Below, piece after piece: positions 6,385 through 12,315 of a DNA stretch of 24,460 bases. The stretch's first letter is position 1; every line of letters starts with the position of its first letter. This stretch comes from Acidobacteriota bacterium (GTDB lineage Bacteria; Acidobacteriota; Blastocatellia; Pyrinomonadales; Pyrinomonadaceae): NCBI GenBank assembly GCA_024640445.1, contig JAHEEZ010000017.1:1-24460 (forward strand). The letters are read 5' to 3'. Made by a program: the position numbers and the translations under genes. The notes beneath the pieces were generated by a model. The model was not told the origin of the DNA and did no database searches. It saw nothing but the letters and a program-made list of their open reading frames with translations.

Positions 6385-8157
6385 ATGGAAAGAAAAAGCC
6401 TGCAAAGATTCAGGTTCTTCAGAAAGCTACTCCGTTTTTGGAAGCACTTCCGCGACGGGTTTGCAGCCTCACTGGATGTCAATGTCGACCGAAAGGTCGA
6501 ACTCTCGGTTGATCTGTCCAAATCGGCCACTCTGCGCGACGTCGTTTACTGGCTTCAAATCCTCTTTTCAGCGGGAATAGCAACCCTTGGTCTCGTACTT
6601 AACAGCTCAGCCGTAATAATCGGAGCGATGCTGATCTCGCCTCTGATGGGACCGATACTTTCGGCAGGACTTGCTTTGGCGACCGGAGACCTTATCCTTG
6701 CATTCCGTGCAGTGACGAACCTTGCTCTCAGCGTTCTCATAGCGGTAGGTTTCGCTGTGCTGTTGGTTGCATTTATTCCGTTTAAGGACGGAACCGCGGA
6801 AATCGCGGCTCGCACATCCCCGAATACGCTTGATCTCGTGATCGCCCTTTTTTCAGGAGCGATCGGCTCGATCGCCACATGCCGGCGGGTAAAAGGTGTT
6901 GTCACTTCGATACCGGGTGTTGCGATTGCAGTCGCATTGATGCCGCCGCTGTGCGTAGTCGGTTACGGGATCGGAGTTGCGGTCAGCCAAAGCGCGGCAA
7001 CTGGGTTGCCGATCGCTGGCGGAGGCGGCCTCCTCTTTCTCACGAACCTCGTAGCGATCACCTTGATGGCGATGCTCGTATTTGTGTTTCTCCGGATCGA
7101 CACTTCGCAGGTGAGGGAGAAACTCGAGCTCTGGCGAGGGACCGACAGAGAGCACTTGTTTTGGTGCAGGTTGATCTCAACGTCCCCGCAATTAGAAAAG
7201 GCTCGCCAGATCAGGAGTTTTTCCCTTCGTTTGTTGATGATCCTGATCCCGCTGTTGATCATTTCCATTCCGCTCAGCCAGTCGTATGCGACACTGCGAG
7301 ACCAGATCGCTACAAAACAGACGCAAAACAAGATCTCGGGAATTGCTCGCGAGGTGTGGACAAGCGATTATGTAAAGGACTCTGAAAACAATATCCGAAG
7401 CTACCTTGACGAATTGAAAGTCGAACAGGAGGGCGAGAAAGTAAGGATATTCATGAGGGTCTTCGATAACGTGCCCTATACCCAGGCAGAACGCACCGCA
7501 TATATTAGCCGCGTTGCGGAAAAGCTTAACATGAAGCCTGAATCACTTTCGCTTCAACTTATCGAGATCCCGACTTCGGCTATGGATCGTTTCACTCCGG
7601 TGATCGAGACAACGCCGACACCCCTTACGGTCGCGCAGACGCAACAAGCTTATTTGCAGGAGATAGCAACCGCATTCCAGCGCATCGACTTGCCGGAACC
7701 GGCTGCGATGATCGATTACAGTATCACCTTGAGTCCGGATCGAATTACGAATTTCCAGATAAACTACCTTAGCGCAAGAGACATTGATCCAGATGGTAAG
7801 AACCTGCTTTTGAAAGATCTGAGGAGAAGGCTTAACATTCCAAATCTTAGTCTCTCGTTCACAAGGGTCACCGGTGAGGTTAGTAAAGTTCTTTTCAAAC
7901 GCGGAACCGCTGAGCTGGAGGACGTTTCCCGACAGTTGCTTAACGACGCCGCGACGGACATGCAGATTCACCCGACTTTGAGGGTGAGGATAATGATCGG
8001 TTCTGAGCAGTCCGAAAAAGAAAGGACCGCCGCGAGGAAAAAGGCCGTGTCCTCTATATTCCTTCAGGATTTCCGCCTTAACGAAGATCGGATCGCGATC
8101 AGCGAAATCGAAGGTGAGGAGCTATCAAATACGATTCAGCTGTTTTTGAAGAGATAG
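6385..8157 (+). CDS. DUF389 membrane protein with long soluble C-terminal region
   Basis: Residues about 50-240 form the DUF389 core, with six hydrophobic helices at about 52-72, 76-98, 108-132, 148-165, 173-198 and 213-236. It holds the characteristic SSAVIIGAMLISPLMGPI and GSIATCRRVKGVVTSIPGVAIAVALMPPL blocks. A seventh helix lies at about 280-298. The remaining 290 residues are soluble. The last part (about 500-573: VLFKRGTAEL, then HPTLRVRI, then ARKKAV and NEDRI) resembles the beta-alpha pattern of OmpA/MotB peptidoglycan-binding domains, though the NxxLSxxRA signature is only partly kept. The function of DUF389 proteins is not established. At 590 aa it is longer than the bare domain. 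No clear ribosome binding site precedes ATG 6385. Glutamate dehydrogenase follows after 102 bases. Confidence 0.85.
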   Translation: MERKSLQRFRFFRKLLRFWKHFRDGFAASLDVNVDRKVELSVDLSKSATLRDVVYWLQILFSAGIATLGLVLNSSAVIIGAMLISPLMGPILSAGLALATGDLILAFRAVTNLALSVLIAVGFAVLLVAFIPFKDGTAEIAARTSPNTLDLVIALFSGAIGSIATCRRVKGVVTSIPGVAIAVALMPPLCVVGYGIGVAVSQSAATGLPIAGGGGLLFLTNLVAITLMAMLVFVFLRIDTSQVREKLELWRGTDREHLFWCRLISTSPQLEKARQIRSFSLRLLMILIPLLIISIPLSQSYATLRDQIATKQTQNKISGIAREVWTSDYVKDSENNIRSYLDELKVEQEGEKVRIFMRVFDNVPYTQAERTAYISRVAEKLNMKPESLSLQLIEIPTSAMDRFTPVIETTPTPLTVAQTQQAYLQEIATAFQRIDLPEPAAMIDYSITLSPDRITNFQINYLSARDIDPDGKNLLLKDLRRRLNIPNLSLSFTRVTGEVSKVLFKRGTAELEDVSRQLLNDAATDMQIHPTLRVRIMIGSEQSEKERTAARKKAVSSIFLQDFRLNEDRIAISEIEGEELSNTIQLFLKR

Positions 8158-8259
8158 GAGGAGGGGTTAGTGCGGCCCCGAACCGGCGAAAGCCGGAAAT
8201 CAGCGCTGATTATTGAGATTACAGCAGTTAGATCAAGAAAATAAACAAGGAACAAATTC

Positions 8260-9681
8260 ATGAGTGCAGAACAAGAAGGACAAAATTTTCTGGCGAGTGT
8301 GGACCGCTACTTCGAGAAAGCCGCAGCGGCGACCTCACACCCGGAGGGCCTGCTAAAACAGATCAAGATCTGCAATAGCGTTTATCATTTTCAGTTTCCC
8401 ATCCGTCGCGGGGACAGTTACCGCGTGATAAACGGATGGCGTGCTGAACACAGCCATCACAAGCTTCCTGTTAAGGGCGGTATTCGTTACTCGGAGAACG
8501 CAAGCGAGTCGGAAGTGATCGCGCTCGCCACACTGATGACGTACAAGTGCGCGATCGTAGATGTACCTTTTGGAGGTGCCAAGGGGGCTATCCAGATCAA
8601 CCCCAGAGAGTTCAATGTTGAGGAGCTCGAAAGGATCACGCGCAGATACACGACTGAGCTGATCAAGAAGAATTTCATCGGCCCCGCCGTCGATGTCCCC
8701 GCGCCCGACTACGGAACCGGTCCGAGGGAGATGGCCTGGATCGCTGACACATATATGGCTTTTCACGGTGAGCAGATCGACGCCCTTGGATGCGTAACCG
8801 GAAAATCGGTTCCGCAGGGCGGCATTCGCGGCAGGACCGAGGCGACCGGGCTTGGCACTTTTTACGGATTGCGCGAGGCCTGTTCCATCGAAGAGGATAT
8901 GACCAGGCTTGGTCTGGATCCGGGTCTTGAGGGCAAGACGTTTGTAATTCAGGGACTCGGAAATGTGGGTTACTACGCAGCAAAGTTTTGTGCGGAACAC
9001 GGCGCCAAGCTGATCGGCGTCGCCGAGTACGAAGGGTCGATCCACAAACAGGACGGCATCGATCTTGAAAAACTGGTGGAACACAGGAAAGAAACCGGTT
9101 CGATCCTCGGATTCGATGGAGCGACCGATCTTCCGAATCGAGAGGACGCTCTTGAACTTGAGTGCGACATTTTGATCCCAGCTGCACTGGAAAACCAGAT
9201 CACTGCGGAAAACGCCCCCAGGATCAAGGCGAAGATCATCGGCGAAGCAGCAAACGGCCCGATCACCGCGAATGCGGAGCAGATACTTGAAGAAAAAGGA
9301 ATAATGATCATCCCGGACGTGTACCTGAACGCGGGCGGTGTGACAGTTTCGTACTTCGAATGGCTAAAGAACCTTTCCCATGTCCGGTTCGGTAGAATGG
9401 GAAAGAGGTTCGAACAAGGTGCGTATGACCGCATACTTGGAATAGTCGAACGCGAAACAGGACGAAGCCTCACAAAAGAGGAAAGGGAATCCGTCGCTCG
9501 CGGCGCCGACGAGAAAGACCTTGTATATTCCGGGCTCGAAGAAACGATGATCGGTTCCTACCAATACACGAGGGAGATCCTTTTGAGCAATCCTAAGGTG
9601 GATAACCTGAGGACGGCGGCATTTGTCAACGCCATTGACAAGGTCGCACTTTGCTACGGGGAACTTGGTATCTTCCCGTAA
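8260..9681 (+). CDS. gdhA: Glutamate dehydrogenase (Glu/Leu/Phe/Val dehydrogenase family)
   Basis: This cytoplasmic enzyme interconverts glutamate with 2-oxoglutarate and ammonium using NAD(P). The 473-aa chain has the substrate-binding KGGIRY block (72-77), K96, catalytic K108 in PFGGAKGA, D150 in PAPDYGTGPREM, and the Rossmann loop GLGNVG (232-237). E256 follows the second strand of the cofactor domain (GVAEYEGSI), where an acidic residue often means NAD rather than NADP; that is a weak inference. The length is somewhat above that of the common 410-450-aa enzymes. AAGGAA at 8247-8252, 7 bases before the ATG, fixes the start. A perfect inverted-repeat terminator follows. In the leader, CCGGCGAAAGCCGG (8184-8197) and the palindrome ATCAGCGCTGAT (8199-8210) have no T run and could be operator-like. 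Confidence 0.95.
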   Translation: MSAEQEGQNFLASVDRYFEKAAAATSHPEGLLKQIKICNSVYHFQFPIRRGDSYRVINGWRAEHSHHKLPVKGGIRYSENASESEVIALATLMTYKCAIVDVPFGGAKGAIQINPREFNVEELERITRRYTTELIKKNFIGPAVDVPAPDYGTGPREMAWIADTYMAFHGEQIDALGCVTGKSVPQGGIRGRTEATGLGTFYGLREACSIEEDMTRLGLDPGLEGKTFVIQGLGNVGYYAAKFCAEHGAKLIGVAEYEGSIHKQDGIDLEKLVEHRKETGSILGFDGATDLPNREDALELECDILIPAALENQITAENAPRIKAKIIGEAANGPITANAEQILEEKGIMIIPDVYLNAGGVTVSYFEWLKNLSHVRFGRMGKRFEQGAYDRILGIVERETGRSLTKEERESVARGADEKDLVYSGLEETMIGSYQYTREILLSNPKVDNLRTAAFVNAIDKVALCYGELGIFP

Positions 9682-9695
9682 AGAGCCGCAAACTT

Positions 9696-9740
9696 GGACA
9701 AGAAAAGGCCGGGAGCATTGCTCCCGGCCTTTTCTTGTCC
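9696..9740. terminator. Bidirectional intrinsic terminator between gdhA and the SDR gene
   Basis: A perfect 21-bp inverted repeat (9696-9716 with 9720-9740) has a 3-base ATT loop. The GC-rich core GGCCGGGAGC is flanked by AAAA on one side and TTTT on the other, so it can act in both directions. It sits 14 bases after the gdhA stop and 25 bases beyond the SDR stop on the opposite strand. Confidence 0.95.
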
Positions 9741-9765
9741 TCAAATCAATTACAGCGGTCACTGC

Positions 9766-10551
9766 CTAATGCGTCGCGAGTCCGCAATTGACATTAAGAC
9801 CCTGACCGGTGATCGCCCCGCCCGCGTCAGAACAAAGGAAAAGGACCGTCTTGGCGATCTCTTCGAGAGTCTCGAAACGCTTCAGGAGCGTGCGGGACCG
9901 CGTAGCTTCAATTGATTCTTCAGGCGTTATGTCGAACGCTTCTGCTAGTTTCTCGTTGAACTTTTTGCCCGTGTCGGTATGAGGCTGGAAACCCGGAATC
10001 ACCGTATTCACCGTAACATCGTAAAAACCAAGTTCCGCGGCCAGCACCCGTGTCAACGCCAGTAAACCCGCCTTTGAGACAGCGTCGGCGGATGCGTAGG
10101 GAAGGGGGTTCTTGCCCGAGAGACCGCCGATGTTGATGATTCGACCGTTTTCCGATTCTTTGATATGTGGGATCGCATATTTGCAACAGAGGAAAACCGA
10201 GGTCAGATTTGCGGCGATCACTTCATTCCAGACGTCGACCGGCATGTTGTCGACCGAGTAACCCACGCCGACCGTTGCGGCGTTGTTTACAAGGATGTCT
10301 ATATTGCCGAAGTAGCCCCTGGCTTCATGGATTATCCTCTCGATCTCATCCTCGTTGGTCGCGTCAGCCTGAATTCCAAGCACCTTACCGCCAAGCATCT
10401 CGATCCCTTTCTCTGCCTCTTCAAGGGTTTCTGCCGTTCGGCCATTTACTACCACGCTCGCTCCTGCGATCGCAAGTTGTTCGGCGATCGCATATCCGAT
10501 GCCGGCCGAACTTCCGGTAATTATCGCCACTCTTCCGTTCATTACGTTCAT
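9766..10551 (-). CDS. Short-chain dehydrogenase/reductase-fold protein with altered active site
   Basis: The 261-aa protein has the SDR Rossmann fold: TGSSAGIG cofactor loop (12-19), D63 in QADAT, NNAA (89-92), N115 and the C-terminal GAITGQGLNVNCG. When aligned on the lysine of the active site (K160 in SKAG), the residue four places before it, normally Tyr, is D156, and the normal Ser position is G143 (NIGG instead of ISS). A Tyr occurs at 152, eight residues before the Lys, out of register. The protein may therefore use other chemistry, bind a cofactor without classical reduction, or belong to a divergent FabG-like subgroup. AGGAG about 8 bases before ATG 10551 decides this start over 10569. 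It is a single-gene unit between two similar terminators. Confidence 0.88.
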   Translation of the reverse strand: MNVMNGRVAIITGSSAGIGYAIAEQLAIAGASVVVNGRTAETLEEAEKGIEMLGGKVLGIQADATNEDEIERIIHEARGYFGNIDILVNNAATVGVGYSVDNMPVDVWNEVIAANLTSVFLCCKYAIPHIKESENGRIINIGGLSGKNPLPYASADAVSKAGLLALTRVLAAELGFYDVTVNTVIPGFQPHTDTGKKFNEKLAEAFDITPEESIEATRSRTLLKRFETLEEIAKTVLFLCSDAGGAITGQGLNVNCGLATH

Positions 10552-10650
10552 CTGCGGTTCTCCTGTCAAATACTTCGTCGCCCGTTACCTGATGTTCTAA
10601 AGGCAGACTAGAGCTACAACAAGAGTTTATCTTTTGCCAATCCTCAAAAC

Positions 10651-10678
10651 AAAAGGCCGGGTCTCCTTCCGGCCTTTT
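10651..10678 (-). terminator. Intrinsic terminator after the secreted-protein gene
   Basis: AAAAGGCCGG (10651-10660) and CCGGCCTTTT (10669-10678) form a 10-bp stem with an 8-base loop. Read on the minus strand it is followed by TTTTGTTTT. It lies 27 bases beyond the stop at 10705, in the direction of transcription of that gene. The stem core is the same as that of the 9696-9740 terminator. Confidence 0.88.
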
Positions 10679-10704
10679 CTACGCTTCGTGTTCTCAAGTT
10701 CGGA

Positions 10705-11313
10705 TCAATTGGAAAGGATCGGGTGTCCGCCCCCTTTGCTGTGATCCATTGTTCGAAGATATTCATCGCGATCGTTCTGATACAGCACTATATGTTCACC
10801 TTCGTACCTCACCACCCTTGAAACCCTTTCGAAGTCCTTACTGTGATCGGCGATAAGGAACGCATTCGATCTGGCCGACACCACCATTCCCGCCGCGTAG
10901 ATGTAGCCCCCTTTGTCGTATTTCGTCCCGGCGTACTGCGCAGCGCCCACCGCTATGTCCGGAGAGTATTCGCCACTCTGTGCTTTTGTGCGGTCGGCAC
11001 GGCCAACGAATACAGTGTAGTCCGTGAATCTCAGGCTTTTCCGAAAGCGGTGTTTTGGTCCTCGTGAGATCTCGAAGAGTTCAGCAAGTCCGCTGTCGAT
11101 AGCATCCAGCATTTCCCGCGAAACCGGTGTCACAGAGTAAACGGTAACCCCTTCGGGAGTCGAGACCACCAATGTGAAATGGTCGCCGGAGATACGCTCG
11201 GCGGATTCCTTTACGCTCTCAGGCACCTGCGACGAGGCAGTGGCCCTGAAAGCAACAAGTATGAGCGCGCCAATGATGAGTGCGAAACATACGATTCTTG
11301 TGAATAAATTCAT
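10705..11313 (-). CDS. Exported protein of unknown function
   Basis: The 202-aa product starts with a strong signal sequence (residues 1-27, IVCFALIIGALILVAFRATA), cut probably after ATA or retained as an anchor. The mature part shows a mix of strands and helices with no motif I know. It contains many charged residues (DRTKAQSGEYSPD, DHSKDFERVSR), no cysteine after the signal and a C-terminus DHSKGGGHPILSN rich in Gly and His. GAGGTG about 5 bases before the ATG supports the start. The gene stands alone: a terminator follows and the SRPBCC gene upstream is over 170 bases away. The 11314-11490 gap shows no clear element. I assign no function. Confidence 0.75.
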   Translation of the reverse strand: MNLFTRIVCFALIIGALILVAFRATASSQVPESVKESAERISGDHFTLVVSTPEGVTVYSVTPVSREMLDAIDSGLAELFEISRGPKHRFRKSLRFTDYTVFVGRADRTKAQSGEYSPDIAVGAAQYAGTKYDKGGYIYAAGMVVSARSNAFLIADHSKDFERVSRVVRYEGEHIVLYQNDRDEYLRTMDHSKGGGHPILSN

Positions 11314-11490
11314 GTGTCACCTCGATAACCGGTCGAATCCGACCACATGATCGCAATGGGCAATAATCGTGCCGTGGCGGTTCCGGGTGACCGGTCGGGA
11401 TAAGATGTACGGGTTGGGGTTTGTTTGCGCACGATATCGAGAAAAGCTCGACGATATAGGTGCCGGTATAAAGACAGGTCTATCGGGACA

Positions 11491-11976
11491 TCAACTTTCC
11501 AGCTGTGTTCTGGCCTTTTCTATGAAGAGGCTCAGCATCTGGGCTATCCGCCGGCTCATCTCGTTACCGATAAGCGTTTCACCTACCAATCCGGCCAATA
11601 GATGAAGATCCGTTGCCGAATCCCTGCGTAACTCGATGTTTTGCGAAAACTGGACCAGTGTCCTCACGCCCGACTTGGGTAGAAAATCCGCTGCGTATCG
11701 AAGCAGGTTGTGGTTCTCAGTCTCGAGAGGGGACCACTCCACACGTTCTTCGCTGTTCTCGGTCTCGCGTACTGGAAACCTTTCGACGAATGATCCGACA
11801 AAGGGAATGTCAGCGCGGATCCTCCAGTAAGTTATGCCCTTGGCATCAGTATGAATACTCTCGATGCTTGGCATATACTCGATAAAGTTCCGTATGTCCG
11901 CAAAAAAGTCGCGCACCTTATCGAAACTGGCATCGATCTCGAAAGTCTCGCTGAAATTTGCTCGAACCTTGAACAT
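11491..11976 (-). CDS. START-like (SRPBCC) domain protein
   Basis: The 161-aa protein fits the SRPBCC/polyketide-cyclase fold, a helix-grip with a hydrophobic pocket. It has an N-terminal strand (FKVRANFSETFEID), the helical DKVRDFFADIRNFIEYMPS block at about 17-36, several strands through residue 110 (YWRIRADIPF, ERVEWSP), and a long C-terminal helix (SRRIAQMLSLFIEKARTQLES). The pattern of a DIRNF-like helix followed by MPSIESI is common in CoxG-like and membrane-recruited family members. The ligand is unknown. The frame is open to 12126, but the fold begins at ATG 11976, so I use it although no good ribosome binding site is seen there. It is divergent from the small zinc-ribbon gene. Confidence 0.75.
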   Translation of the reverse strand: MFKVRANFSETFEIDASFDKVRDFFADIRNFIEYMPSIESIHTDAKGITYWRIRADIPFVGSFVERFPVRETENSEERVEWSPLETENHNLLRYAADFLPKSGVRTLVQFSQNIELRRDSATDLHLLAGLVGETLIGNEMSRRIAQMLSLFIEKARTQLES

Positions 11977-12096
11977 AAAAGTTATGTTGATAAGGGAGGC
12001 GCGGAAGGGGAACCACGCTGCCCGGCAGAATTGCTTACGAACGATATGTTCCGGTAAACACCGGGCGTTTTTTGATTCTAATTGTTCAGACCGCCT

Positions 12097-12309
12097 ATGC
12101 ACAACCCGAAAACTGATGATTCCCATTTGACCTGCCGCAATTGTGGCGGTTCAAGGTTCATTCGCTTGGATGAGTTGGACAGCGACCAGAAGCTGATCGT
12201 AGAGCGAACGGAGCCAAATATAGGATCGACCACTGAAAGGCAACATCATTCTTCTTTGTTTTGCCGCCGCTGCCTCTATCCGATCGGACAGCATGACGAT
12301 CGTGCGTGA
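12097..12309 (+). CDS. Small zinc-ribbon-like protein
   Basis: This 70-aa frame has two Cys pairs, CRNC near the N-terminus and CRRC near the C-terminus, about 42 residues apart, which is enough for one zinc ribbon. Between them is a LDELDSDQKLIVE segment of likely helix. The frame also allows a TTG start at 12082 (75 aa), but ATG 12097 is more likely. It ends 6 bases before the glnE stop on the other strand. A weak hairpin (CCGGT-AAAC-ACCGG, 12051-12064) with six T shortly after it lies in its leader. The protein is small and its reality rests on the paired cysteines, so confidence is moderate. Confidence 0.55.
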   Translation: MHNPKTDDSHLTCRNCGGSRFIRLDELDSDQKLIVERTEPNIGSTTERQHHSSLFCRRCLYPIGQHDDRA

Positions 12310-12315
12310 GAATGT

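Noticed and set aside
8184..8210. Hairpin CCGGCGAAAGCCGG and palindrome ATCAGCGCTGAT between the DUF389 and gdhA genes
   Set aside because: No T run, so not a terminator; possible operator but nothing ties it to a known regulator. Noted only under gdhA.
11433..11460. Imperfect inverted repeat ATATCGAG...CTCGACGATAT after the SRPBCC gene
   Set aside because: The arms are out of register and there is no T run; no terminator or operator can be supported.
12051..12073. Hairpin CCGGT-AAAC-ACCGG followed by six T on the plus strand
   Set aside because: The stem is only 5 bp, three bases separate it from the T run, and no plus-strand gene ends there; too weak to call a terminator.
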